From Pseudomonadota bacterium (lineage in GTDB: Bacteria; Pseudomonadota; Gammaproteobacteria; Steroidobacterales; Steroidobacteraceae): DNA of 64,000 nucleotides. This document shows, piece after piece, positions 25,962 through 35,606 of this stretch; position 1 is the stretch's first letter; each line of letters opens with the position of its first letter. Where the stretch lies: NCBI GenBank assembly GCA_018240525.1, contig JAFEFN010000014.1, positions 894,477-958,476 of the forward strand. Reading direction: 5' to 3'. The notes under the pieces were generated by a model that had not been told where the DNA came from, did not search any database, and worked only from the letters and a program-made list of their open reading frames with translations. The position numbers and the translations under genes are program-made.

Positions 25962-27356
25962 TCAGAACTGAAAGTACAGGAAGGGCGAGTCGCGCCCGCC
26001 GGCCATCACGGCCAGGCAGGCGCCGAAGGCGGCCGCCATCAGCACCCGCTGCCACGCGGTGGCCGTGTGGCTGTGGTTGAACTCGAAAGTGTTGCGTCCG
26101 ACCATCGCCCAGTAGCCGGCCACGAGCAGCATGCAGGCGAGCGTGCCCAGGTTCTCGGGCACCACCCCGGCGGTGGCGCTGAACATCGCGTGCAGCACCT
26201 CGCCTGCGATGGTGAAGGTCGGTGAGCGGAAGAACACCCAGCCGAGCAGCGCCAGCAGGAACATGAGCAGCTGCGCCCCGGGTCGCGGCAGCGCATCCCA
26301 CAGCCTCGGCGCCAGGCGGTACAGCACCAGCAGCACCCCGTGGTAGGCGCCCCAGGCCACGAAGGTCCAGTTAGCACCGTGCCAGAGCCCGCCGATCAGC
26401 ATGGTCAGCATGAGGTTGCGGATCGTCTGCAGCGTGCCGTGGCGGCTGCCACCGAAGGGGATGTACAGGTAGTCGCGCATGCACGTCGACAGCGAGATGT
26501 GCCAGCGCCGCCAGAAGTCGGACGGATCCTGCGCCTTGTAGGGTGAGTTGAAGTTCTGCGGGATGCGCAGCCCGAAGAGGTAGCCCAGGCCGACGGCCAT
26601 GTCGCTGTAGCCGCAGAAGTCGAAGTACAGCTGGAACGAGTAGGCCAGCATGACCAGCCAGGCGCCCGCCGTGGACAGCGCGCCGATGTCCTTGAAGGCC
26701 GGGTCGACGAAGGTCGCCAGGGTGTCGGCGACCAGCACCTTCTCCACCAGCCCGGTGACGAAGAACAACACGCCGGGAATCAGCCAGCGGCGCCGCTGCG
26801 CGCTGCCGAGGTTCTCCAGGTCCGCCTCGATCTGCCGGAAGCGCACGATCGGTCCCGCCACCAGCTGCGAGAACAGCGAGACGTAGGCGCTGAACTCGAA
26901 CAGGTTGCGCGTCGGCCTGATCGTGCCGCGGTAGGAGTCGACGATGTAGGAGATGGTGTGGAAGGTGTAGAACGAGATGCCGACCGGCAGGATGATGTCG
27001 AAGACCGGCAGGTGCACGCTGATGCCGAGGTGGTCCGCCAGCCACTGCCCGGAGCGCAGTGCGAAGCCTGCGTACTTGAAGAAGCCCAGCAGGCACAGGT
27101 CCACGCACACCGGCACGATGAGCGCCAGACGCCGGGCGCGCGGCGTGTCGTACTTGAGGAAGGCCAGGCCCGCGCAGTAGCTGACCACGGTGGAGAAGGC
27201 CATCAGCAGGCAGAAGCGGGCGTCCCAGTAGCCGTAGAAGACGTAGCCGGAGAAGGCCAGCCACATGTAGCGGTAGCGGGCCGCCGGCAGCCACCAGAAC
27301 ACCAGGTAGACCAGCGGCAGGAACCCGAAGATGAAGATGAAGCTGTTGAACAGCAC
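25962..27356 (-). CDS. MBOAT O-acyltransferase (AlgI-like)
   Basis: A 464-residue multi-pass membrane protein with the MBOAT hallmarks: SDFWRRWHISLSTCMRDYLY and the catalytic-His motif GLWHGANWTF, plus YSFQLYFDFCGYSDMAVG. AlgI-type proteins carry acetyl groups across the inner membrane for polysaccharide O-acetylation and work with a periplasmic SGNH-type transferase. That partner is encoded 4 bp upstream. It is the distal end of the long minus-strand XrtA-type exopolysaccharide run. Confidence 0.93.
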   Translation of the reverse strand: MLFNSFIFIFGFLPLVYLVFWWLPAARYRYMWLAFSGYVFYGYWDARFCLLMAFSTVVSYCAGLAFLKYDTPRARRLALIVPVCVDLCLLGFFKYAGFALRSGQWLADHLGISVHLPVFDIILPVGISFYTFHTISYIVDSYRGTIRPTRNLFEFSAYVSLFSQLVAGPIVRFRQIEADLENLGSAQRRRWLIPGVLFFVTGLVEKVLVADTLATFVDPAFKDIGALSTAGAWLVMLAYSFQLYFDFCGYSDMAVGLGYLFGLRIPQNFNSPYKAQDPSDFWRRWHISLSTCMRDYLYIPFGGSRHGTLQTIRNLMLTMLIGGLWHGANWTFVAWGAYHGVLLVLYRLAPRLWDALPRPGAQLLMFLLALLGWVFFRSPTFTIAGEVLHAMFSATAGVVPENLGTLACMLLVAGYWAMVGRNTFEFNHSHTATAWQRVLMAAAFGACLAVMAGGRDSPFLYFQF

Positions 27357-27360
27357 GGCG

Positions 27361-28542
27361 CTACTGCCCCCGCTGCGGCAGCGGCAGCTGCCGCGCCAGC
27401 AGGTCGGCCATGCGCTCGGCGCCCCGGTCGACGAAGTGGTTCAGGTCGCCGAAGCAGTCCCAGCAGCCATTCAGCTGCGCCGCGGCATCGATCACCGGCA
27501 CCTCCTCCCGTGCCGCGACGCGCTGGGTGACGGCGTTGGCCGCGCGGTCGAACTCGATGAACACCGGCAGGTCCGCCTGCGGCACCCAGGTGCGCTCCTC
27601 CCACAGGTCCGGCAGCGCGCGGGGCGCGAGCGGCAGCTCGGCGCGCTGCGCATGGGTCACCAGCACCACGCGGGCGCCCTGGGCGCGCACCGCCGCGATC
27701 AGGCGGACGAGGTCGTGCTCATAGGCGGCGAGCCCGGCGGCGCGCGGCGCGTGGATCAGGGCCTCGGGCGGCAGGCCCGCGAGCTTCTGCTCGACCTGGT
27801 GCCGGCTCACGGCCATCCAGACCCAGGCAGGCACGGCGGCATGGATCACCCCGCGCAGCCGCTTCACGAAGCGCGACGAGAAGGGATGGCCGGGCAGCGG
27901 CGCCGGGGCGGGCATGGGAGCCGCTTCCGCCGGGGCGGCGGGCGGCGCCGCTGCAGCCGCCTGCGGTGGCTCATCGCTCGCCAGATAGAACAGGGGCGAG
28001 GAATACACCACCACCAGGTCCGGCTGGAACCGTGACACCCAGTTGCGCCAGTAGCTGACCATGGTGCCGGTGGTCATGCCGACCACGGCCACGTTCACGA
28101 CCTCGATGCAGCCGCGCCCGGCCAGCTTCGCTCCCAGCAGTGCCGGAAACTCGTGGCCGGGGGACTCGTCGTAACCGAAGGTCTCGGAGGCGCCCATGAC
28201 GGCGATGCGGGTGCAGCCGTGCCTGGGGAGGAGCGTGATCTCGGGTCCCCGGAATCCGAAGCGGTTGAGCTGCCACTTGCCGAACTGGGCGTTGGGGCGG
28301 CCGCGGCGCCCGAGGTCGTCGCGCACGAACAGATCGTCGTAGCTGGGATTGGCGAAGAACGGCACGCCGTGGAAGAGCCGGTCGTCCAGGCGCGCGGCGC
28401 CCTCGGCGGCTGCGAGGAAGCCGGCGAGCGCTGCGCACCACAGCCACGCGAGCCGCCACCCGGACACCCGCGGCTCCGGGTGGGGCGCGGGTGCGGGACC
28501 GGGGCCCGCCGGGGCCGTTGGGTTTGCGCCGTCGGGCCTCAC
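27361..28542 (-). CDS. Membrane-anchored SGNH-family protein (AlgX/AlgJ-like O-acetylation partner)
   Basis: A 393-residue protein with an N-terminal membrane anchor (WRLAWLWCAALAGFLAAAEG). An SGNH-like catalytic domain follows: the nucleophile Ser is in VMGASETFGY, and the C-terminal Asp/His region is FGDLNHFVDRGAERMA. An Ala/Pro-rich insert interrupts the middle (about residues 190-215). Together with the MBOAT protein it would acetylate the exopolysaccharide in the periplasm. GTG 28542 overlaps the stop of the preceding glycosyltransferase (GTGA). Confidence 0.82.
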   Translation of the reverse strand: MRPDGANPTAPAGPGPAPAPHPEPRVSGWRLAWLWCAALAGFLAAAEGAARLDDRLFHGVPFFANPSYDDLFVRDDLGRRGRPNAQFGKWQLNRFGFRGPEITLLPRHGCTRIAVMGASETFGYDESPGHEFPALLGAKLAGRGCIEVVNVAVVGMTTGTMVSYWRNWVSRFQPDLVVVYSSPLFYLASDEPPQAAAAAPPAAPAEAAPMPAPAPLPGHPFSSRFVKRLRGVIHAAVPAWVWMAVSRHQVEQKLAGLPPEALIHAPRAAGLAAYEHDLVRLIAAVRAQGARVVLVTHAQRAELPLAPRALPDLWEERTWVPQADLPVFIEFDRAANAVTQRVAAREEVPVIDAAAQLNGCWDCFGDLNHFVDRGAERMADLLARQLPLPQRGQ

Positions 28543-29522
28543 GCGTCCGTGGCAACCTCGGGCACCGCTGCTTCGGCGACGAAGCGCGCGAGCGAGCGGG
28601 CCGCCGCATCCCAGCGTTGCGCCATCTCCCCCCGCTTGACGACGGCCGCCGCGGCCAGCTCCGCCCGCCGCAGGCGCAGCGCCCCGAGCGCGCGCCGGAT
28701 ATCGGCTGTGCTGTTGTCGGTGAAGGCCGCCGCATCACCGAAGAGCTCGACGCTTGCGGTGTTGCCGGAGAGGATCATCGGCTTGCCGATGGCCAGCGCC
28801 TCGTAGGCACCACACACCAGGCAATCGGGCATCAGGGTCAGGTCGATGATGCCGTCGGCAGCACGCAGCAGGGCCCAGTACGCCTCCTCCTCGAGGAAGC
28901 CGGTGAAGTGCACGTTGGGCGGGGTGCCCGCCGCCACGGCCGGGTCGAGCTTCTTCGGGTTGCCGGTGACGTACAGCTGCACCTCACTGCCACACACGGC
29001 CTCGAACACCGCCGCGATCGGCTCATCGGCCGCGTAGGTCGCGATGAGCACCACGTTGAACTCGCCGGCCAGGATGGGTGCGGATCCGGCGGGCGGTGCC
29101 GCGGGCACCCGGTCGGGCAGCACGAAGGCGCGCCCGCCCTCGCCCTCGATGATCTGCGCGAGCTGGCGGTTGGTGACGATGGTCAGCTCGGAGTTACGGA
29201 TGACCCAGTAGGACAGGCGCCTGATCCAGCCCTGGCGGTTGATGTAAGGGTCGACCGCCTCGTTGTGGGCGTCCACGATGAGCTGGAAGCCGAGCAGGCG
29301 CCGCAGCAGCGCGGTCAGCGCACCGAGGATGAGCGAGGGGTTCTGGATCAGGAGCACCTTCACGCGGCGCCTGAGCAGGAGTCCGATCGTGGCGGCCGAC
29401 AGCACCAGGTAGCGCAGCGCCCCGCGCCGCCGGGTCTTCAGCACCACCAGCTCAAGACCCAGGCCCGCACACAGCTCCTGCATGCGGCGGTGCTCGGACC
29501 AGGACAGCGCCAGCGCCTTCAT
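28539..29522 (-). CDS. GT-B glycosyltransferase
   Basis: A 327-residue protein with a GT-B layout. The N-terminal part has VKVLLIQNPSLILGALTAL and FQLIVDAHNEAVD; the C-terminal donor domain has VVLIATYAADEPIAAVFEAV, VQLYVTGNPKKL and the acidic CGAYEALAIGKPMILSGN. ATG 29522 forms ATGA with the stop of the amidotransferase gene, and its own stop couples to the SGNH gene. This places it firmly in the exopolysaccharide operon. Donor sugar unknown. Confidence 0.85.
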   Translation of the reverse strand: MKALALSWSEHRRMQELCAGLGLELVVLKTRRRGALRYLVLSAATIGLLLRRRVKVLLIQNPSLILGALTALLRRLLGFQLIVDAHNEAVDPYINRQGWIRRLSYWVIRNSELTIVTNRQLAQIIEGEGGRAFVLPDRVPAAPPAGSAPILAGEFNVVLIATYAADEPIAAVFEAVCGSEVQLYVTGNPKKLDPAVAAGTPPNVHFTGFLEEEAYWALLRAADGIIDLTLMPDCLVCGAYEALAIGKPMILSGNTASVELFGDAAAFTDNSTADIRRALGALRLRRAELAAAAVVKRGEMAQRWDAAARSLARFVAEAAVPEVATDA

Positions 29523-31441
29523 GCGGCGAAGGTCACGGCCGGGCGTGCCGTGACGGCCTGCCGGTGCTGCGCCTGCCACAGCTGGAACATCAGCAGCGAG
29601 AAGAGCAGCTTGCTGTGCTTGCGCGTACCGTCCAGGTGCTCGTGCTGCAGGCGCTCGACCTCGGCGAAGTTGAAGATCCCCTCCCTGCCCAGCGCGGCCG
29701 CGCTCAGGGTGTCCTGCATCAGCTCCTTGAGCGGCCCGCGCAGCCAGCGGCCCATGGGCGCCTCGAAGCCCTGCTTGCGGTGATTGATGACCGGAGCCGG
29801 CAGCCACTTCTGCGCCACCTTGCGCAGCACGTACTTCTGCTTCAGGCCGCGGATCTTGAGCGCGGCGGGCATGCTCATCACGTCCTCGACCAGGTGATGG
29901 TCCAGGAACGGGACGCGCAGCTCCAGCGAGTGCCACATGCTCAAGCGGTCGGTGAGCGTGAGGATGTCGTCGGGCAGGTACCAGCGCAGATCGGTCTTGA
30001 GGGCGCGATCGACGCTGGTGCCGTGGCGGAACCCGGCGAACGTGCCGGCGAGGATATCGGCGGTGCGCGCCGCGTCCACCCTGGCCGCCGTGTCCCGGCC
30101 ATACAGGCGCGCCCGCTCGTGCGCGGGCAGGGAGCTCATCGAGTCCTGATAGCGGCTCGCCGCGCTCGCCGAGGAGGCGCGCGAGAAGCGCTTCATGTGG
30201 TCGATGAGGTCGCTCGAGGTCTTCGGCTCCGGGATGCGACGGATCACAGGATCCACCACGCCCTCGCGCAGCCAGCGCGGCACGCGCGCGTAGGCATCAC
30301 CGACCCGCACGCCCAGGTGTCGGCGGTAGCCGCCGAACAGCTCATCCCCGCCCAGCCCCGTGAGGGCCACCTTCACGAAGCGCGCGGCCGCCTGGCTGAC
30401 GTAGTAGCTGGGGATGACCGAGTCATCGGAGAACGGCTCGTCGAAGGCTGCGACGACGTCCTGGATGATCTGCTCGACGTGCGGCTCGACGTTGATCTCG
30501 TGGTGGTTCAGGCGATAGCGCTGGGCGATCATGCGCGCGTACACGCGCTCGTCGATGAACGAGGCGCCGGCATCGCCGAACCCCACCGTGAAGGTCTCGA
30601 CCGGCCGCTCGCTGGCCGCCGCCATCATGGCGACCATCAGGCCGCTGTCGATGCCGCCGGAGAGGAACGCCCCGACCGGCACGTCGCTCACCAGGTGCGA
30701 CTCGACCGCCCGCTTCAGGCCCGTCTCGACGCGCTCAACCCATTCATCTTGCGAGCGCTGCTCCGGGGCGCGATCGGGCACCTGCCAGTAGGTGTGCGGG
30801 TGCACGTTGCCGCAGGCATCGATGGTCAGCGTCGTCGCCGGCGGCACCTTGCTGATGGCGCGGTAGATGCTGCGCGGCGCCGGGATGAAGGTGTAGGTGA
30901 AGAACTCGTCCATCGCCTGCCAGTCGATGTCCGGCGGCACGAGCCCTGTCGACAGCAGCGACTTGATCTCCGAGCCGAACAGCACTCCGCCCGGCAGTTG
31001 CGCCACGTACAGCGGCTTGATGCCGAGCCGGTCGCGGGCCAGCAGCAGCTGCTCCTGCCGTGCATCCCACAGGGCGAAGGCGAACATGCCCTCGAGGTCG
31101 TCGACCAGCGCGGCGCCCTTCTCCTCGTACAGGTGCACGATGACCTCGGTGTCCGAGTGCGTGCGGAACTGGTGGCCGCGCGCGAGCAGTCCGGCGCGCA
31201 GTGCCTTGAAGTTGTAGATCTCGCCGTTGAAGACCACGGCGACCGAGCGATCCTCGTTGTAGACCGGCTGCCAGCCACCGGCGAGATCGATGATGGCCAG
31301 GCGCCGCATGGCCAGGCCCACGGGCCCGGTGTGCAGCAGGCCCTCCCCGTCCGGGCCGCGCCGGAAGATGACGTCGTTCATCCCCTGCAGCGTTGCCTGG
31401 GGCCATCCGGCCGAGGAGACGAATCCGCAGATACCACACAT
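29519..31441 (-). CDS. AsnB-type amidotransferase, exosortase A system-associated
   Basis: A 640-residue glutamine-dependent asparagine-synthase-like protein. Cys2 in MCGICGF is the N-terminal nucleophile of the glutaminase domain, with VFNGEIYNFKALR and HSDTEVIVHLYEE. The C-terminal synthetase domain has the PP-loop SGGIDSGLM and LTGLGGDELFGGYRRH. Members beside EpsH/XrtA genes form the amidotransferase-1 group of exosortase A loci and are thought to amidate the exopolysaccharide or a precursor. The start is ATG 31441, because Cys must follow the initiator Met; the open frame beyond is antisense noise. 1 bp separates it from the polymerase gene. Confidence 0.93.
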   Translation of the reverse strand: MCGICGFVSSAGWPQATLQGMNDVIFRRGPDGEGLLHTGPVGLAMRRLAIIDLAGGWQPVYNEDRSVAVVFNGEIYNFKALRAGLLARGHQFRTHSDTEVIVHLYEEKGAALVDDLEGMFAFALWDARQEQLLLARDRLGIKPLYVAQLPGGVLFGSEIKSLLSTGLVPPDIDWQAMDEFFTYTFIPAPRSIYRAISKVPPATTLTIDACGNVHPHTYWQVPDRAPEQRSQDEWVERVETGLKRAVESHLVSDVPVGAFLSGGIDSGLMVAMMAAASERPVETFTVGFGDAGASFIDERVYARMIAQRYRLNHHEINVEPHVEQIIQDVVAAFDEPFSDDSVIPSYYVSQAAARFVKVALTGLGGDELFGGYRRHLGVRVGDAYARVPRWLREGVVDPVIRRIPEPKTSSDLIDHMKRFSRASSASAASRYQDSMSSLPAHERARLYGRDTAARVDAARTADILAGTFAGFRHGTSVDRALKTDLRWYLPDDILTLTDRLSMWHSLELRVPFLDHHLVEDVMSMPAALKIRGLKQKYVLRKVAQKWLPAPVINHRKQGFEAPMGRWLRGPLKELMQDTLSAAALGREGIFNFAEVERLQHEHLDGTRKHSKLLFSLLMFQLWQAQHRQAVTARPAVTFAA

Positions 31442-31442
31442 G

Positions 31443-32867
31443 TCAGCTGCCCCGCCCGGTCCGGGCGTGCGGCGCAGGGCGCTGCAGGGCCGGGCGCCGT
31501 GGCGGCAGGCTCGGCCGGCCGGGCCGCAGCAGGCCGCGCCGCTGCCGCCCGGTGACCGCCACGCTGGCCGCCTCCGGCACAAGCTTGACGGCGAGCCGCG
31601 CGGTGGCCACCGACAGGCCGCCGAAGAAATACCAGTACGGCTCCGAGAAGCCGAACGCGGCGAAGCTGAAGAACAGGTCCACGCCCACGACCACCATGAG
31701 GGCGACCGCAACCTGGTGCAGGAAGCGCAGGCGCGGGTCGGTCATCGGCGTCGCGCTGACGATCGTCTGCGCCCGCCAGCAGGCCTGCAGGAAGCCCCAG
31801 ATCACCATGAGCAGCAATACCAGCCCGACGTAGCCGAGTTCCTCGGCGACCTCGGTGTACAGGTTGTGCGAGGGCAGGTTCTCGCCGCGGAAATGGGCGT
31901 TGGCCTCCGCCGAGGTCCCGAGGCCGTGCCCGAACAGGGGGCGGCGCAGCGAGATCTTGAAGTCGTCGATGACCCCGGTGATGCGCTCCTGGGCGGTGGC
32001 GCTGCCCTTGGCGTTGTGCGAGAAGATGGACACGTAGCGCTCGCGCTGCAGGTCAGTCATGAGAAAGAGGCTGGCCACCAGCGCGATGGCGCCCATCGCA
32101 AGGTAGGCGGCGCGGTTCTTGCTCTTCCACACCAGCAGCACCCCGAGGAAGATCAGGCCCAGGAACCCGGAGCGCGATGCGCTCAGCACCAGTGCGTAGC
32201 ACATCGCTCCCACCAGGCCCACCAGCAGCGCCCTGCGCACGGGCGTCTCGGGCTTGAGGATCAGGTGCAGCAGTGGCAGCGTCATGATGATGACGAAGCC
32301 CAGCCCGTTCGGGTTGATCACGTCGTAGGGGGAGCCTGCGAGGCGGTCCATGTACTCCCAGTTGCCGAGCGAGGTGAAGGAGCCCCAGTACCCTCCGCGG
32401 ATGTGCATCTCCAGCGGCTCGATCACGCGGATCACCTGCGTGACCACGTACACGCTGATCAGCGTGCGCAGCTTGCGCGTGGTGTCGACGGTTGCGATCA
32501 CGAAGAAAAAGAAGCACAGCGACTTTGCGTATTCCTGCAGGTTGTGGATGACGCTGCCGGGCCACTCCACGAACGGGATGGTGACGATGATGTAGCCGAC
32601 GAGGATCCACAGCTTGCGCGCCACCGGATCCATCGTCGGCGCCGGCCCCCTGCGCCGCCGCGGCCCGGAGAAGGCGATCGCCAGGGCCGTCGCCCCGGCC
32701 AGCAGCAGGTCGATGTGCAGCGTACCCAGCGCAGGTACGCGCGCGGCCACGTGCGTGAAGTAGCTGACGATGAAGATGCAGAACAGGTAGAAGGCGGCAT
32801 CGCGCGTTCCCTGCTCCTCGGGCCACTCAAGGTCCTGTTTGACTCGCGTCTTTCTCATCAATTTCAT
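31443..32867 (-). CDS. O-antigen ligase/polymerase family protein (Wzy-like)
   Basis: A 474-residue multi-pass membrane protein with about 10-12 hydrophobic segments. The conserved Wzy_C-type block is LVLSASRSGFLGLIFLG. The large periplasmic loop has FGHGLGTSAEANAHF and LPSHNLYTEVAEELGYVG, which is the pattern of O-antigen ligases and exopolysaccharide polymerases. In this operon it most likely polymerises the lipid-linked repeat unit. The final about 50 residues are Arg/Pro-rich and cytoplasmic. Confidence 0.87.
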   Translation of the reverse strand: MKLMRKTRVKQDLEWPEEQGTRDAAFYLFCIFIVSYFTHVAARVPALGTLHIDLLLAGATALAIAFSGPRRRRGPAPTMDPVARKLWILVGYIIVTIPFVEWPGSVIHNLQEYAKSLCFFFFVIATVDTTRKLRTLISVYVVTQVIRVIEPLEMHIRGGYWGSFTSLGNWEYMDRLAGSPYDVINPNGLGFVIIMTLPLLHLILKPETPVRRALLVGLVGAMCYALVLSASRSGFLGLIFLGVLLVWKSKNRAAYLAMGAIALVASLFLMTDLQRERYVSIFSHNAKGSATAQERITGVIDDFKISLRRPLFGHGLGTSAEANAHFRGENLPSHNLYTEVAEELGYVGLVLLLMVIWGFLQACWRAQTIVSATPMTDPRLRFLHQVAVALMVVVGVDLFFSFAAFGFSEPYWYFFGGLSVATARLAVKLVPEAASVAVTGRQRRGLLRPGRPSLPPRRPALQRPAPHARTGRGS

Positions 32868-32948
32868 TATGTCACGCCAGACCGCGGGTCGACGCAGGCG
32901 CGCTGGCCGGAAGTGTGCCCGTAAGCCCTGACGGATCGCGCATGTTTT

Positions 32949-34076
32949 TCACGTAATCGCCTGGTACGCGCTCAAATATTCCTCGGCCATGCGGCCGCTG
33001 GAATAGCGCTTCCCATCGGCCTCCGGTTGGATCGCCTGGCGCTTTCCGGGAGCGGCCATCAGCTGCCCGAGGGCCTGGCGCAGCGCGGGCAGATCGTGCG
33101 GAGGCACCATCACGGCGCCTGCGCGGCTGTGCTCAAGTATCTCCGGGATGGCGCCGACGCGCGTGGCCACCACGGGCGCACCCCACTGCAGCGCTTCGAG
33201 CAGCACCAGTGGCATGCCCTCGGTATACGAACTCATGACGAACCCGACCGCCTGCGCCAGCAGCCGATCGGGACCTTCCAGGAAGCCCGCCAGCAGTACG
33301 TCGTCTTGCAGACCCAGCGCGCTGATGCAGCGGGTCAGATTGTCTCTTTCCGGACCCTCGCCTACGACAACCAGCCGATAGCGGCTGCCGGTGGACGCCC
33401 TGGCTTGCGCGAACGCCTGGATCAGAAGCTCGAAACCCTTTTCAGGGGACAGGCGGCCGATCGCGAGCAGCGTCGGCCGGTCCTGCACTGCCGCGACGAG
33501 CGCTGGCGGCAGCGGCGGAACGCCGCGCGCGGCAAGATCCTCCAGCCGCGCGGCGAGGTCCGGAATTCCGTTCTCAATAAGCCGTCGACGTTGCGGCGCG
33601 AGCGCCCGCAGTGCCGGCAGTGCGAGCATGGCGCGCGTGACCACCACCACCTGGTCGATGCGCCGCAACGCCAGCCGATCGAGCAGCTCGTACAGACGCA
33701 GCGCACTGACCCCCCGCGCCGTGACCCAGCCGTGCAAAGTCGAGAGCATGGGGCCCCGCAGGCGCCGGGGCAGTGGCCCCAACAGGATATTCCCCTTGTA
33801 GCCGTGTGAATGAACGACCTCGGCCCCGGTCTCGCGCACGACGCCGAGCAGATGCCGGACCACCGGAATGGTCGGGCGCGGCGCGATGCGGATCGGTACT
33901 ACCGGCAGGCGCATGCTGGCGGCCAGGGCTTCAAAATCCGTCTGCGGCGTGTGCGGGTCGCGCATACTGCCGATAACGGGCGAGTGCCCGCGCAGCTGCT
34001 GCTCGCGGGCCAGATACAATAGAATGCGCTCGGCCCCGTACACGCCCTCGCTATGAATGAGATGCAAAATCCTCAT
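32949..34076 (-). CDS. Family 4 glycosyltransferase
   Basis: A 375-residue GT4 with the N-terminus ILHLIHSEGVYGAERIL, VVHSHGYKGN, the linker PTLLAIGRLSPEKGFELLI and the donor-site motif SSYTEGMPLVLLEALQWGAP. It is a GT-B retaining-type sugar transferase of the exopolysaccharide assembly line. Its start is divergent from the serine-acetyltransferase-like gene, 27 bp between starts as called here. Downstream, 81 bp separate it from the polymerase gene. Confidence 0.9.
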   Translation of the reverse strand: MRILHLIHSEGVYGAERILLYLAREQQLRGHSPVIGSMRDPHTPQTDFEALAASMRLPVVPIRIAPRPTIPVVRHLLGVVRETGAEVVHSHGYKGNILLGPLPRRLRGPMLSTLHGWVTARGVSALRLYELLDRLALRRIDQVVVVTRAMLALPALRALAPQRRRLIENGIPDLAARLEDLAARGVPPLPPALVAAVQDRPTLLAIGRLSPEKGFELLIQAFAQARASTGSRYRLVVVGEGPERDNLTRCISALGLQDDVLLAGFLEGPDRLLAQAVGFVMSSYTEGMPLVLLEALQWGAPVVATRVGAIPEILEHSRAGAVMVPPHDLPALRQALGQLMAAPGKRQAIQPEADGKRYSSGRMAEEYLSAYQAIT

Positions 34077-34103
34077 GGGTTACTGCTCGCAGGCGTCAAA
34101 CCA

Positions 34104-34697
34104 ATGAGCTGGGCCCGCTGCCGCGCGCTGATCGCCTCGGACCTGTGGCGCCACGCGGGCAGGCTCGGGACTGGGGTCTTCCTGAGGCACTTTCTTGCGA
34201 CCCCCGGCTTCCGCTACAGCACGCTGCTGCGCTTCTACTCCTACACGGTGCACGCCCCGTGGTGCCAGCTCGGCGTCCGCCAGCTGACCGTGCTCGCGCT
34301 GCACCGCTACACGATCCGCTACGGCATCGACATTTCCCGGGACGCCAGCATCGGCTCCGGGCTCTATATCGGCCACTTTGGCGGCATCGTCGTCAACGAG
34401 GCGGTGCGCATCGGCAACAACTGCAACCTCTCGCACGGGGTCACGCTGGGGCGCCTCAACCGCGGTGACCGCATGGGCTGCCCGAGCATCGGCAACGATG
34501 TCTACATCGGCCCGGGGGCCAAGATCCTGGGCCGCATCAACGTCGGCGATCGCGCCGCCATCGGCGCCAACGCCGTCGTCGTCGCCGATGTGCCGGCCGA
34601 TGCGGTGGTCGGCGGGGTGCCCGCGCGCGCCATTTCCGAGCAAGGGTCCGCCGGCTATATCAACCGCACGGACTACCCGCCCATACCGGATCGTTGA
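34104..34697 (+). CDS. Left-handed beta-helix acetyltransferase (serine O-acetyltransferase-like)
   Basis: A hexapeptide-repeat protein: IGSGLYIGHFGGIVVNE, IGNNCNLSHGVTLG, CPSIGNDVYIGPGAKILG and IGANAVVVADVPADAVVGGVPAR are successive coils of the beta-helix. His in NLSHGVTLG is the likely catalytic residue. CysE homologues of this type in polysaccharide loci acetylate sugars. ATG 34104 (197 residues) is preferred because an AGG-containing site lies upstream; ATG 34053 would overlap the opposite-strand GT4. It is the only plus-strand gene inside the exopolysaccharide block and ends 2 bp from a convergent GT2. Confidence 0.87.
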   Translation: MSWARCRALIASDLWRHAGRLGTGVFLRHFLATPGFRYSTLLRFYSYTVHAPWCQLGVRQLTVLALHRYTIRYGIDISRDASIGSGLYIGHFGGIVVNEAVRIGNNCNLSHGVTLGRLNRGDRMGCPSIGNDVYIGPGAKILGRINVGDRAAIGANAVVVADVPADAVVGGVPARAISEQGSAGYINRTDYPPIPDR

Positions 34698-34699
34698 GT

Positions 34700-35602
34700 T
34701 CACGGCGCGCGCGTGGTGATCAGGCCGCGCGCCAGTGCACGCCACGCCGGCCAGTACCAGGGCACGTACTGCAGCGCCCGCAAGTAGTCCCGGAACGCGG
34801 CCGTGCGGTCTTGCTCCTGCCAGAGCGTGCTGTCGCCTCGACCGACATAGGTGTGCGCCCAGGCCTCGCGTACGACTGCGGCCTCGACCGCATCCGGATG
34901 GTTGTCGAGGAATCTCTGGGTTGTCTGGATCGCCACCTGCCAGCGCTTGCGGTAGTTGCGCGACAGCTGCCCCGACCAGACGCGATAGCGGAAGGTCGCC
35001 CGCGGCACGAAGTCGAACTGGTAGTGCGCCGAGAGGCGCAGCCACAGGTCGTAGTCGAATCCCATGCTGAGAGACTCGTCGAAGCAGCCGGTGCGCTCCA
35101 GGCACGCGCGGCGCATGACCACCGCCGAGTACGGGACGAAGTTCTCGATCAACAGGGGCCCTGCCACGCGCCCACGGTGCATCGCCGTCACCGCCTGCGG
35201 CAGCGGCCTGCCCTCGCCGTCCATGCGCGCGTAGTCCGAGTACACCAGGCCAATGTCGGGACTGGCTGTGAACAGCGGCATCTGAAGCGCGAGCTTGTCC
35301 GGCAGCCAGACATCGTCCGCATCCAGCAGGGCCACGTACGCGCCGCGGCTGAGCTTCATGCCCTGGTTCTTGGCATTGGCCGCGCCGGCATTCTTCTGGA
35401 AGTGCACGCGCACCCTGGGATCGGAGTCCCATTGCCGCACGACGGCCGCGGTAGCGTCGGTCGAGCCGTCATCGACGATCTGCACTTCCACGTTGGCATA
35501 GGTCTGCGCCAGCACGGAGTTCACCGCCTGCGGCAGGTACTGCGCCATGTTGTAGCTGGCGATGACCGCCGAGACCAGTTCGCCGGAGCTGCCTGCCGCC
35601 AT
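34700..35602 (-). CDS. Family 2 glycosyltransferase
   Basis: A 300-residue GT2. VSAVIASYNMAQYL opens the GT-A fold, followed by QIVDDGSTDATAAVV, ALLDADDVWLPDKLALQ (metal site) and the acceptor-side ESLSMGFDYDLWLRLS-type segment. It is 4 bp downstream of the PaaK-like gene and probably co-transcribed with it. It transfers one sugar of the exopolysaccharide repeat unit; identity unknown. Confidence 0.9.
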   Translation of the reverse strand: MAAGSSGELVSAVIASYNMAQYLPQAVNSVLAQTYANVEVQIVDDGSTDATAAVVRQWDSDPRVRVHFQKNAGAANAKNQGMKLSRGAYVALLDADDVWLPDKLALQMPLFTASPDIGLVYSDYARMDGEGRPLPQAVTAMHRGRVAGPLLIENFVPYSAVVMRRACLERTGCFDESLSMGFDYDLWLRLSAHYQFDFVPRATFRYRVWSGQLSRNYRKRWQVAIQTTQRFLDNHPDAVEAAVVREAWAHTYVGRGDSTLWQEQDRTAAFRDYLRALQYVPWYWPAWRALARGLITTRAP

Positions 35603-35606
35603 CGCC

